Positions 18,864 to 26,642 of a stretch of DNA of 64,000 nucleotides are shown here, in pieces. The position numbers and the translations under genes are program-made. The stretch's first letter is position 1; each line of letters begins with the position of its first letter. The stretch is from an uncultured Corynebacterium sp. Its GTDB lineage: Bacteria; Actinomycetota; Actinomycetes; Mycobacteriales; Mycobacteriaceae. The notes beneath the pieces were generated by a model. It did not search any database. It worked only from the letters and a program-made list of their open reading frames with translations, and was not told the DNA's origin. Location: the NCBI GenBank assembly GCA_943914465.1, contig CALUCD010000001.1, forward strand, positions 309,185 to 373,184, read 5' to 3'.

Positions 18864-19256
18864 ATGGCTTTGAACCAGGATTACTACTACTCCGAAGACC
18901 ACGAGTGGATCAACGTCACCCCCGATACTGCCGTGGGATCCACCGTGCGCGTGGGCATCACGAGTGTGGCCGCCGACCGGCTTGGAGAGGTCGTCTTCGC
19001 AGAACTGCCGGCTGTTGGAGACACCGTCACGGCGGGTGAGACCTGCGGTGAGATCGAATCCACCAAGAGCGTCTCTGACCTCTACTCCCCCGTTACCGGC
19101 ACAGTCACCGCGGTCAACGACGCTATTGATGGTGCCTACGAGGCGATCAACAACGACCCATTCGGTGAAGGCTGGCTGTTCGAGGTTGAGGTCGAGTCCG
19201 TCGGCGAGCTCATGACCGCTGCGGAGTACGCGCAGGCCAACGGCGTCGAGGCGTAG
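18864..19256 (+). CDS. gcvH: Glycine cleavage system H protein
   Basis: 130 residues from the ATG at 18864, with AAAGGA at 18847-18852. H protein is the lipoylated shuttle between P, T and L proteins; the lipoyl lysine is Lys68 in ESTKSVSDLYSP. Length and the DHEWINV start are typical. In many bacteria octanoyl-GcvH is also an entry point for lipoylation, so having lipB and lipA immediately downstream is functionally coherent. The L protein (lpd) is not in this window. A repeat-rich gap of about 230 bp separates gcvH from lipB. Confidence 0.97.
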   Translation: MALNQDYYYSEDHEWINVTPDTAVGSTVRVGITSVAADRLGEVVFAELPAVGDTVTAGETCGEIESTKSVSDLYSPVTGTVTAVNDAIDGAYEAINNDPFGEGWLFEVEVESVGELMTAAEYAQANGVEA

Positions 19257-19267
19257 TGCCCCTCGGT

Positions 19268-19313
19268 GTGCGGGGCGGGCGGCGAATCCGGGGTGCGGGG
19301 CGGGCGGCGAATC
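19268..19313. repeat. Two tandem copies of a GC-rich 21-bp repeat
   Basis: The same 21-bp sequence, starting GTGCGGGGCG, occurs at 19268-19288 and 19293-19313, just after the gcvH stop. The period is 25 bp. No function is evident. Confidence 0.8.
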
Positions 19314-19347
19314 TGCGCCGCAGCGCGTTTACCGCTGTCAGGCCTGT

Positions 19348-19448
19348 CCGATAGCGGCAAACAGCGACCCGGCCGGGCCGTTTGCCCAGGTCGTGTCCGC
19401 CAGACCCGCCTGTTTGCCGCTATCGGCTGCCCGGGCATAGCGGCAAAC
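19348..19448. repeat. Three-copy inverted repeat between gcvH and lipB
   Basis: CCGATAGCGGCAAACAG at 19348-19364 recurs as its exact reverse complement at 19410-19426, and a 12-bp part (ATAGCGGCAAAC) recurs at 19437-19448. The right-hand pair can form a hairpin with a 12-bp stem and 13-nt loop that ends 35 nt before the lipB start. It could be a terminator for the gcv operon, an operator, or a small dispersed repeat element. Confidence 0.8.
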
Positions 19449-19483
19449 GCCAATGAGCGCGACGGGGGACTATGGTCGAGCCC

Positions 19484-20269
19484 ATGACTGCCCCGCGCGA
19501 CCCGTTCTTTCCAGCCGATCAATCCATCCGCGCATCAACTGACCTGGTTGAGGTGCGCGAGCTTGGCGTGGTTGATTACCAGCAGGCCTGGGACATGCAG
19601 GCGCAGCTTGCAAGCCAACGGGCCGCAGGCAAGATCGGCGACACAATCCTGGTGTTGGAGCACCCCTCAACGTTCACGGCCGGTAAGCGCACTCAGCCAG
19701 AAGACATGCCCGATCCCTCCTACCCGGTGCCCGTGGTTGGGGTGGACCGGGGCGGGCGCATTACCTGGCATGGCGAGGGCCAGCTGGTGGTCTACCCGAT
19801 TGTGAAGCTCGCCGACCCAGTTGATGTGGTCGATTACGTCCGCCGGCTCGAAGAAGCAATCATTGAGGCAGTGCGCCGCGCCGGGGTGGCAACAGCCGGT
19901 CGCATTGACGGGCGCTCCGGCGTGTGGGTGCCGGCCACCACCAAAGCCGCCAGCGACGCGGCCTCTACCCGCGACCGTAAAGTCGCCGCGTTGGGCATTC
20001 GCATCACGCGCGGGGTGACCATGCACGGGTTGAGCCTGAACTGTAATAACACGCTTGAGCATTACGCCCACATCGTCGCCTGCGGCATTGATGACGCGGA
20101 TGTGACCACGATGAGCCTTGAGCTCGGCGAAGACATCACGCCAGCACGCATGACGCCGCCGCTTGTCGACGCACTCTTGCGCGCCCTCGCAGGCGAATTA
20201 GTGGTGGCGGATCATAGTTTCGGGTCGGCACCGGATCCGTCGAAAAGCGTGCGAAAACGCTCCGAATGA
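19484..20269 (+). CDS. lipB: Octanoyl-ACP:protein octanoyltransferase
   Basis: 261 residues, starting at the ATG at 19484 (MTAPRDPFFPAD), which fits corynebacterial LipB; an in-frame ATG at 19472 is also open. LipB moves octanoate from acyl carrier protein to the lipoyl domains of E2 and GcvH through a Cys/Lys dyad: Lys166 in RKVAALGIRI and Cys200 in VACGID. The substrate-binding GGRITWHGEGQLVVYP is at 90-105. Compared with typical LipB an acidic/polar insertion (about 150-165) is visible. It is followed by lipA after 19 bp, which together carry out de novo lipoylation. Confidence 0.95.
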   Translation: MTAPRDPFFPADQSIRASTDLVEVRELGVVDYQQAWDMQAQLASQRAAGKIGDTILVLEHPSTFTAGKRTQPEDMPDPSYPVPVVGVDRGGRITWHGEGQLVVYPIVKLADPVDVVDYVRRLEEAIIEAVRRAGVATAGRIDGRSGVWVPATTKAASDAASTRDRKVAALGIRITRGVTMHGLSLNCNNTLEHYAHIVACGIDDADVTTMSLELGEDITPARMTPPLVDALLRALAGELVVADHSFGSAPDPSKSVRKRSE

Positions 20270-20275
20270 CTCTGT

Positions 20276-20291
20276 TACGGTAGGGGGCGTG
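20276..20291 (+). promoter_or_regulatory. Possible -10 box at the lipA start
   Basis: TACGGT at 20276-20281 lies 7 nt before the lipA GTG. The intervening AGGGGGC could serve as a ribosome binding site instead, so lipA may be cotranscribed with lipB, transcribed from its own leaderless start, or both. Confidence 0.35.
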
Positions 20292-21341
20292 ACTGTAGCA
20301 CCTGAAGGGCGCAAGCTCCTGCGAATTGAAAAGCGTAACGCGCAGACACCGATTGAGTCGAAGCCGCGGTGGATCCGCAACGCTGTGAAGACGGGTCCTG
20401 AATATGAGGACATGAAGCGCAAGGTGAAAGGGGCTTCCCTGCACACCGTGTGCCAAGAGGCGGGGTGTCCCAATATCCACGAATGCTGGGAATCACGCGA
20501 GGCGACGTTCCTCATCGGCGGGGCGAACTGCTCGCGACGCTGCGACTTTTGCCAAATCAACTCCGCTAAACCGGAGCCGCTGGACCGCGGCGAACCACTG
20601 CGTGTGGCGGAGTCGGTGCGAGAGATGAACCTGAACTACTCCACCATCACCGGTGTCACCCGCGATGATTTGGACGATGAAGGGGCCTGGCTCTACGCCG
20701 AGGTTGTACGCAAAATCCACGAGCTCAACGCGCACACTGGTGTGGAAAACCTCACCCCTGATTTCTCCGGCAAGTCGGACCTGCTGCAGGAGGTGTTTGA
20801 GGCTCGGCCTGAGGTGTTTGCCCACAACGTGGAAACGGTGCCGCGGATTTTCAAACGTATCCGGCCGGCGTTTCGCTACGACCGTTCGCTCGATGTGATC
20901 CGGCAGGCGCGCGATTTTGGCTTGATCACCAAATCCAACCTGATTCTGGGCATGGGTGAAACACCCGAGGAAGTCATGCAGGCGTTGCACGACCTGGTGG
21001 ACGCGGGCACCGACATCATCACGATTACCCAGTACCTGCGTCCGGGGCCGATGTACCACCCGATTGAGCGGTGGGTGAAACCGGAGGAGTTCATCGACTA
21101 CCGCGACGCCGCCTACGAAATGGGCTTCGCTGCGGTGATGTCCGGCCCGCTGGTGCGCTCGTCATACCGCGCCGGCAAGCTCTACGTCGAGGCGATGGCC
21201 CACCACGGCCGTGAGCTGCCGGACAACCTCAAGCACTTGGCGCAGACGTCGCAGGGCGACACTGCCCAAGAGGCATCCACGTTGCTGGCTAAATACGGCG
21301 AGAGCGACGAGCACCCGGTGGCCAGCACAATCACGAGCTAG
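20289..21341 (+). CDS. lipA: Lipoyl synthase, radical SAM enzyme
   Basis: 350 residues from a GTG. LipA inserts two sulfur atoms into protein-bound octanoate. Both clusters are visible: the auxiliary-cluster cysteines Cys55, Cys60, Cys66 (CQEAGCPNIHEC) and the radical SAM cluster Cys81, Cys85, Cys88 (CSRRCDFC). The C-terminal RSSYRAG contributes the serine ligand of the auxiliary cluster. The full set is present, so it should be active on AceF and GcvH. Order lipB-lipA-DUF4191 is the same in Mycobacterium and Corynebacterium. Confidence 0.97.
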   Translation: MTVAPEGRKLLRIEKRNAQTPIESKPRWIRNAVKTGPEYEDMKRKVKGASLHTVCQEAGCPNIHECWESREATFLIGGANCSRRCDFCQINSAKPEPLDRGEPLRVAESVREMNLNYSTITGVTRDDLDDEGAWLYAEVVRKIHELNAHTGVENLTPDFSGKSDLLQEVFEARPEVFAHNVETVPRIFKRIRPAFRYDRSLDVIRQARDFGLITKSNLILGMGETPEEVMQALHDLVDAGTDIITITQYLRPGPMYHPIERWVKPEEFIDYRDAAYEMGFAAVMSGPLVRSSYRAGKLYVEAMAHHGRELPDNLKHLAQTSQGDTAQEASTLLAKYGESDEHPVASTITS

Positions 21342-21368
21342 CACGCAGGACAACTAAGGTAAACGCAC

Positions 21369-22163
21369 ATGGCCCAAGACGACAAAGCAGCGAAGGCGGC
21401 CCAGAAGGCCGCGAAGCAGGAGCAACGCGCCGCGAAGCGCGCCAAGGGGAAGGCGACTCGTGGGCAGATCCGCGAGGCGTTCAATCTGCAGCGCAAACGC
21501 GACAAGAAGCTGATCCCATACATGGTGGCGTCCGTGTTGGGTATGGGGTTGTTGTTCTTCCTCATCGGTTTGTTGTGGCGTGGGCAGTGGTTCATGCTCG
21601 TGCTCGGTCTGTTGCTCGGCGCTGTCTTGGCGATGTGGATCTTCTCGCGCCGCCTTGAGGGTTCCATGTATGACGAGGTGGGCGATACCCCCGGTGCCGC
21701 CGGCTGGACGCTGGAGAACATGAAGAACACCCTCGGCATCGTCTGGATCACCAAAACTGGCGTGCAGGCCAATACGAATATGGATACGGTGCACCGCGTT
21801 GTGGGCAACCCGGGTGTGGTGCTCGTGGCTGAGGGCGACCCGTCTCGAGTGAAACCGCTGATGGCGAAAGAACACAAACGGGTTGATCGTCTACTCGCCG
21901 GCGTTCCCATCTTTGAGGTGTACGCCGGGGAGGGCGAAGGCCAGGTACGGGTGCGTGACCTGCAAAAGCACCTGCTCAAGCTGCCGAAGAACTACCAGAA
22001 GGATGAGGTCTACAGCCTGAGCACCAAACTGGATGCGATGGACGCGCGCGCCCGCAGTGGCCAGCTGCCCGGTCTGCCGGGCGGGCCGATGCCAAAGGGC
22101 GCGCAGAACATGGCGGGCATGAACCGCCGGATGCGCCGCGCGCAGCAGCGCCAGGGCAAGTAA
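21369..22163 (+). CDS. DUF4191-family membrane protein
   Basis: 264 residues. The first 50 residues are Lys/Ala-rich and helical, then two transmembrane helices lie close together (about 53-95). The C-terminal two thirds is a soluble domain beginning with an AAGWTLENMKN segment and containing NPGVVLVAEGDPSRV, typical of DUF4191. The C-terminus is basic (RRMRRAQQRQGK). The family always follows lipA in mycobacteria and corynebacteria, but no function has been shown. The ATG is preceded by AAGGTAAACGCAC. It is 27 bp after lipA and probably in the same transcript. Confidence 0.88.
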   Translation: MAQDDKAAKAAQKAAKQEQRAAKRAKGKATRGQIREAFNLQRKRDKKLIPYMVASVLGMGLLFFLIGLLWRGQWFMLVLGLLLGAVLAMWIFSRRLEGSMYDEVGDTPGAAGWTLENMKNTLGIVWITKTGVQANTNMDTVHRVVGNPGVVLVAEGDPSRVKPLMAKEHKRVDRLLAGVPIFEVYAGEGEGQVRVRDLQKHLLKLPKNYQKDEVYSLSTKLDAMDARARSGQLPGLPGGPMPKGAQNMAGMNRRMRRAQQRQGK

Positions 22164-22212
22164 GCGCTTCGCACGCTACCCCCACCTCGCTGCAAACATT
22201 CGCACGCGGTCA

Positions 22213-22229
22213 TAGACTGAGCTGATGTG
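22213..22229 (+). promoter_or_regulatory. -10 box of a leaderless-type start
   Basis: TAGACT at 22213-22218, 8 nt, then GTG at 22227. There is no purine-rich ribosome binding site in between (GAGCTGAT is at most weak). Confidence 0.55.
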
Positions 22230-23531
22230 TCTGACAGTGTTTCTCCAGCGCCGCGCGCTGGCCACGCCGAGTTCGCCGCCGAGGCGAATACGGCGCTGCG
22301 CTTCGGCATACTTTTATTGAATTCCGGTGCCCCCGGCTACCGCGTGATCCGGGCGGTGAAGCGGTGCGCACGCTCGCTCGGGTTTGATAATGCCGACGTG
22401 CTGGTCGGGTTCAACACCATTAGCTGCACATTCCATCACGGTGAACAGTTTCGCACCGTGGTGGCCGATGTGCCCCTACCTGGGGTCAACGCTTCGCGCA
22501 TCGAGGCGCTCGATTCGGCTTCCCACTCTCTGTTGCAGAGCTACCACAGTGCAGCAGAGATCAACGCGGTCCTTGATGAGATCGAGGACATCCCCAACCC
22601 GCGCTGGAGCATTGGGGTCGCCTCACTGGCCGCAGGTCTTGCCTGCGCGGGTTTTGCCGTGCTTAACCAGTTTGGCTACCTCGCCGCGGTGTTCGTCTTC
22701 GTATCGGCCGCGCTGGGCCAGTTCATCCGGGTCAAGCTCCACGACATGCACTTCAACGCGCTCGGGGTGACGGCGGTATCGGCGTGTGCTGCGTCCTCGA
22801 TCTACCTTGTTGCGGTGTACCCGGTGCCTGCAGACGGCGACATCTCAGCCGGGTTCATCGCCTCGGTGTTGTTTCTTATCCCGGGCTTCCCGCTGTTTTC
22901 TTCGTTTGTAGATCTCTCTCGCTTCGACTTCACTGCCGGCATACCCCGCTTGCTTTTCGCCACCGAGATCATCACCGTGATCATGTTGACCGTCTCGGTG
23001 GTAGCAATGCTCTCCGGCACGCCGCAGGCCCAACCCCCTTTGCACGTGCCGAGCTGGGAGTACTTCCTTTCTGGGGCAATCGCGAGCTTCGTCGCGGTTG
23101 GGTGCTTTGCGTTGTTATTCAACGCGTCGCGACGCATGGCGCTGGTGTCGGCAGTGGTGGGTCTGGTGGCAAACCTTGGACGCCTGGCATTGTTGACGTG
23201 GGATGTCAGACCGTTTCTGGCTGCGTTTCTTGCTGCGCTGTTCATCGGGATTGTGGGCAGCCAGCTGGGCAAACGCGTCGGTGTGCCGCGCGTGACGGTC
23301 ACGATTCCGGCGTCGGTGGTGATGATCCCAGGGACGGTGATTTACCGCGCAGTGCACAACTTCGCGCAGGGCAATACCCCCGAAGCGCTCTACGCGTTCA
23401 CCGACGTCACCCTAGCGGTGCTGTTCATTGCTGCCGGCCTTATCGCTGCACGGTTGGTGACTGACCGCACATGGGCGTTCGCCCACCACATCGATTTTGA
23501 TAAAGAGCTCGACGGCACGCGCGTCCAATGA
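22227..23531 (+). CDS. Threonine/serine exporter family (ThrE-like) membrane protein
   Basis: 434 residues, GTG start. The N-terminal DUF1212 part has the family hallmark LLLNSGAPGYRV and the predicted cytoplasmic or periplasmic hydrolase-like domain, followed by a first bundle of about five helices. The C-terminal DUF3815-like part (about 270-410) has four or five more, with IPASVVMIPGTVIYR. C. glutamicum ThrE exports threonine and serine; this protein is shorter than ThrE (489 residues there) and may be a paralogue. It is absent from this position in M. tuberculosis, where DUF4191 is followed by the RDD gene. Confidence 0.9.
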   Translation: MSDSVSPAPRAGHAEFAAEANTALRFGILLLNSGAPGYRVIRAVKRCARSLGFDNADVLVGFNTISCTFHHGEQFRTVVADVPLPGVNASRIEALDSASHSLLQSYHSAAEINAVLDEIEDIPNPRWSIGVASLAAGLACAGFAVLNQFGYLAAVFVFVSAALGQFIRVKLHDMHFNALGVTAVSACAASSIYLVAVYPVPADGDISAGFIASVLFLIPGFPLFSSFVDLSRFDFTAGIPRLLFATEIITVIMLTVSVVAMLSGTPQAQPPLHVPSWEYFLSGAIASFVAVGCFALLFNASRRMALVSAVVGLVANLGRLALLTWDVRPFLAAFLAALFIGIVGSQLGKRVGVPRVTVTIPASVVMIPGTVIYRAVHNFAQGNTPEALYAFTDVTLAVLFIAAGLIAARLVTDRTWAFAHHIDFDKELDGTRVQ

Positions 23532-23549
23532 GCAGCTAGAGCATGTTGC

Positions 23550-24026
23550 TTACACACGCACCACGGTCGTGTTCGTCGCTCGGTCGTGCATGCCGCGACC
23601 GTCTGCGTCAACGAGGGCAGCAGGCAAAATGAACCCGGTGAGCAGCGTGCGCACTGCGGCGCGCCACAACCCGACCTGCGCTTCCGCGTCAATGCGAGCG
23701 ACCCCCATGCCCAGCATCACCATGCCGGGCGTGCGGGCGAATAGCCAGCCGCTGATGATGCCGAGGGCTAACCAGAGTAGGTAGGTGAGCGTGGCAGTAT
23801 CACCAAGCGCGTCGGTGTTGATCCTGATCATGGTTGCCGCTGCCAAGCAGATCAACCAATCGATGAGCACCCCACCCATGCGACGGGCGACTGATGCCTG
23901 AGCACCAGGGCCCTCAGGCGGCATGCCGAGCAACTCGCCCGGGTAACCCGGGATCGCGTCGCCGCCGGAGAATTGGTTCGGAATCTCCGGGCCATCGCGC
24001 CAGCTGCTCCTTTTTTGCTCAGCCAT
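23550..24026 (-). CDS. RDD-family membrane protein
   Basis: 158 residues. After a hydrophilic N-terminus of about 45 residues comes the RDD core: ARRMGGVLIDWLICL with the Arg-Asp pattern, two helices, and GMVMLGMGVARIDAE near residue 105, then another helix. RDD proteins are small integral membrane proteins, some implicated in ion transport, otherwise unassigned. The gene is convergent with the ThrE-like gene (18 bp) and divergent from glnA. In mycobacteria an RDD gene also lies immediately before glnA1, so the linkage is old. Confidence 0.87.
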   Translation of the reverse strand: MAEQKRSSWRDGPEIPNQFSGGDAIPGYPGELLGMPPEGPGAQASVARRMGGVLIDWLICLAAATMIRINTDALGDTATLTYLLWLALGIISGWLFARTPGMVMLGMGVARIDAEAQVGLWRAAVRTLLTGFILPAALVDADGRGMHDRATNTTVVRV

Positions 24027-24039
24027 GATTAATACACTA
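24024..24039 (-). promoter_or_regulatory. -10 box of a leaderless-type start for the RDD gene
   Basis: On the minus strand TAGTGT (plus 24034-24039) is followed by 7 nt and the ATG at 24026. The spacer ATTAATC contains no ribosome binding site. Confidence 0.6.
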
Positions 24040-24112
24040 GCGCCGGCGACGACGCAGTCTCGTTGCGGTTAGGATTGTGCCGTTCCTGCTTCCGCTTCAA
24101 AGGAGATTTCCA

Positions 24113-25549
24113 GTGGCCTTCGACAACATCGAAGATGTGCAAAAATTCATCGCGGACGAAGGCGTGGAGTTCATCGATGTGAGGTTCACCGACCTCCCGG
24201 GCATTGAGCACCACTTCTCCATTCCGGCCTCAATGTTTGACAGCGATGTCATGGAAGACGGCCTTGCGTTCGACGGCTCCTCTATCCGCGGGTTCACCAC
24301 CATTGAAGAATCGGACATGACGCTCATGCCCGATCTGGCAACGGCGAAACTTGACCCGTTCCGTGCCGCGAAGACGCTCAACGTCAAGTTCTTTGTCAAC
24401 GACCCGTTCACCCACGAGGCGTTCTCACGCGACCCGCGCAACGTAGCGCGCAAAGCGGAGGAATACCTCGCATCCACCGGAATCGCCGACACCTGCAGCT
24501 TCGGCGCAGAAGCGGAGTTTTACCTGTTTGACAGCGTGCGCTATGAGGTGGAGGGAAATCGCGCGTTCTACGAAGTCGACGCGGAAGAAGGCTGGTGGAA
24601 CCGCGGTAACGAGGTCGAGGCTGACGGCACACCCAACCTGGGGTACAAAAACCGCTTCAAGGGGGGCTACTTCCCGGTGCCGCCACATGACAAAACGACT
24701 GAGGTGCGCGACGCGATGGTGCGCAACCTTGCCAACGCAGGCTTCGATGTCGAACGCTTCCACCGAGAGGTTGGCGGCGGCGGGCAGCAGGAAATCAACT
24801 ACCGCTTCAACACCCTCCTGCACGCGGCGGATGACCTGCAGGACTTCAAGTACATCGTGAAAAATACGGCGACCCAGTACGGCAAAACGGCGACGTTCAT
24901 GCCCAAACCGCTCGCGGGAGATAACGGCTCCGGCATGCACGCCCACCAGTCCCTGTGGAAAAACGGGGAGCCGCTGTTTTACGACGAATCAGGCTACGGC
25001 GGGTTGTCCGACATCGCACGCTGGTACATCGGCGGCATTCTCGAGCACGCCGGCGCGGTGCTCGCTTTTACAAACCCGACGCTGAACTCGTATCACCGTC
25101 TGGTTCCCGGTTTCGAGGCTCCGATCAACCTGGTGTACTCGCAGCGCAACCGCTCCGCGGCCATTCGCATCCCGATCACCGGAACCAACCCGAAAGCGAA
25201 GCGTATCGAATTCCGCGCACCCGACCCGTCCGGCAACCCCTACCTCGGGTTCGCCGCGATGATGCTCGCAGGACTCGACGGCATCAAAAACCGCATCGAG
25301 CCCCACGCCCCGGTGGATAAAGACCTCTATGAGCTGCCCCCTGAGGAGGCCAAAGAGATCCCGCAAGCCCCCACCTCACTCGAAGCATCACTTGCTGCTT
25401 TGGAGCAAGACCACGACTTCCTCACCGACGGCGACGTGTTCACCGACGACCTTATTGAGGCCTACATTCGCCTCAAGATCGACAACGAAATCACGCCAGC
25501 ACGGCTGCGGCCAACACCGCTCGAGTTCGAGCTGTACTTCGATTGCTAG
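24113..25549 (+). CDS. glnA: Glutamine synthetase, type I, adenylylated form
   Basis: 478 residues from a GTG with AAAGGAG at 24099-24105; upstream in-frame codons (24077) are rejected because this site fixes the start. It condenses glutamate and ammonia with ATP. Family motifs: FDGSSIRGF, NGSGMHAHQSLW, and the adenylylation loop KDLYELPPEEAKEI with Tyr406 as the site that GlnE, encoded at 36-39 kb here, would modify. The 25-residue insertion typical of the beta subtype is present. It is the main nitrogen-assimilating synthetase in the genus; GlnA2 at 39-40 kb lacks the tyrosine loop. Confidence 0.97.
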   Translation: MAFDNIEDVQKFIADEGVEFIDVRFTDLPGIEHHFSIPASMFDSDVMEDGLAFDGSSIRGFTTIEESDMTLMPDLATAKLDPFRAAKTLNVKFFVNDPFTHEAFSRDPRNVARKAEEYLASTGIADTCSFGAEAEFYLFDSVRYEVEGNRAFYEVDAEEGWWNRGNEVEADGTPNLGYKNRFKGGYFPVPPHDKTTEVRDAMVRNLANAGFDVERFHREVGGGGQQEINYRFNTLLHAADDLQDFKYIVKNTATQYGKTATFMPKPLAGDNGSGMHAHQSLWKNGEPLFYDESGYGGLSDIARWYIGGILEHAGAVLAFTNPTLNSYHRLVPGFEAPINLVYSQRNRSAAIRIPITGTNPKAKRIEFRAPDPSGNPYLGFAAMMLAGLDGIKNRIEPHAPVDKDLYELPPEEAKEIPQAPTSLEASLAALEQDHDFLTDGDVFTDDLIEAYIRLKIDNEITPARLRPTPLEFELYFDC

Positions 25550-25642
25550 GCCACCTGGCCCTGTTCACCCACGGTTTTCCCTGCAGATTCGACCACGGAT
25601 TCCGTGGGGTTGGCTAAATCACGCGTCGTTGCCAGTGGCGAG

Positions 25643-25658
25643 TACCATATGCCCGGTG
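25643..25658 (+). promoter_or_regulatory. -10 box of a leaderless-type start
   Basis: TACCAT at 25643-25648, 7 nt, then GTG at 25656. The same hexamer and spacing occur before the next gene at 26627-26642. Confidence 0.6.
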
Positions 25659-26564
25659 ACTGATGCTTCAGCTATGAACGCCTACCACCTCCTCGGCCGC
25701 ACACACCGCCTTCCCGCTCAGTCAGTCCAAGCAAGTGAGCGCGAAGTTGCGCCTCGGCCGAAATGGTGGCGTCCGCTGCTCGAGCTCATCCTCGCCTTCA
25801 CGCTGCTCATCGCACTCACAGCAGCGTCAACAGGCGTGGTCTATCTATTTGAGGAGGTTGCCCACCCCGAGATCAGCGCTTTTGCGGATTTTGATGGCCC
25901 CGACCATCCGTATCTGGCGCTTGTCACCTTCATAGGGTGGGTGGCATCGATCCCGGCGGGGTTCATTGCCGCGCGCCTCGCCGGCCGCGACCCGCGGGCA
26001 CTGTGGTCTACCGAGCTGTGTTTCCGGTGGCGCAATTTCGGGCTTGCACTCGCGCCTGCCCTGCTCTTCCTCGGCGCGGAGGGCATCCACGCCATCGCCA
26101 GTTCCGACCGGTCAAATGCCACGTTCACGCCACTCAATTTCGCCGCTCTTGTGGTGATCATGGTGATGGCTCCCCTTCAGTCATTGTCGGAGGAGCTGTT
26201 CTTCCGCGGCTCGCTCGTGCAAATTGTCGGCCAGTGGTTCTCCCGCGCCTGGCTCGCATACTTGCTACCGCTGCTGTACTTCCTCTCCGGCCACGATTAT
26301 GACTGGCACGGCGTGGTCAGCGTGGTCGTGTTCGCGCTGTGCGCAACATTTCTCACCTACACCACCCGCGGGATTGAGGCCGCGGCAGCAGTTCATGCGG
26401 TGGGCAACACAGTCGCCTACGCCCCAGACGCGTTCGGGATGGAGGGGGTGAACCTGGCGGCGGTGTCGATCAGTGAACTTGTGATTTCTGTGCTGGCGAC
26501 CGTGGCCGCAACCGCTGCCGCGTATGTACTTATTACCCGCCGCGCGCCCGCCTCGACCTCCTAA
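25656..26564 (+). CDS. CPBP-family intramembrane metalloprotease
   Basis: 302 residues if the GTG at 25656 is used; the in-frame ATG at 25674 is a second choice. The promoter-like TACCAT 7 nt upstream favours the GTG. Eight or so hydrophobic helices. The CPBP (Abi/CAAX protease) motifs are present: SEELFFRG, and the C-terminal helix with HAVGN; the EExxxR and His are the predicted zinc or catalytic residues. Bacterial members have been linked to bacteriocin self-immunity or membrane protein processing, but no substrate can be told here. It stands alone between glnA and the TDT transporter. Confidence 0.85.
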   Translation: MTDASAMNAYHLLGRTHRLPAQSVQASEREVAPRPKWWRPLLELILAFTLLIALTAASTGVVYLFEEVAHPEISAFADFDGPDHPYLALVTFIGWVASIPAGFIAARLAGRDPRALWSTELCFRWRNFGLALAPALLFLGAEGIHAIASSDRSNATFTPLNFAALVVIMVMAPLQSLSEELFFRGSLVQIVGQWFSRAWLAYLLPLLYFLSGHDYDWHGVVSVVVFALCATFLTYTTRGIEAAAAVHAVGNTVAYAPDAFGMEGVNLAAVSISELVISVLATVAATAAAYVLITRRAPASTS

Positions 26565-26626
26565 CCCGCAGATCGAACTTCAGCGCGCGGGAGTGCAGCG
26601 CGTTTCGGACCCAGCCCGAAAGAAAC

Positions 26627-26642
26627 TACCATATCGGGCGTG
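26627..26642 (+). promoter_or_regulatory. -10 box of a leaderless-type start
   Basis: TACCAT at 26627-26632, 7 nt (ATCGGGC), then GTG at 26640. No ribosome binding site. Confidence 0.6.
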
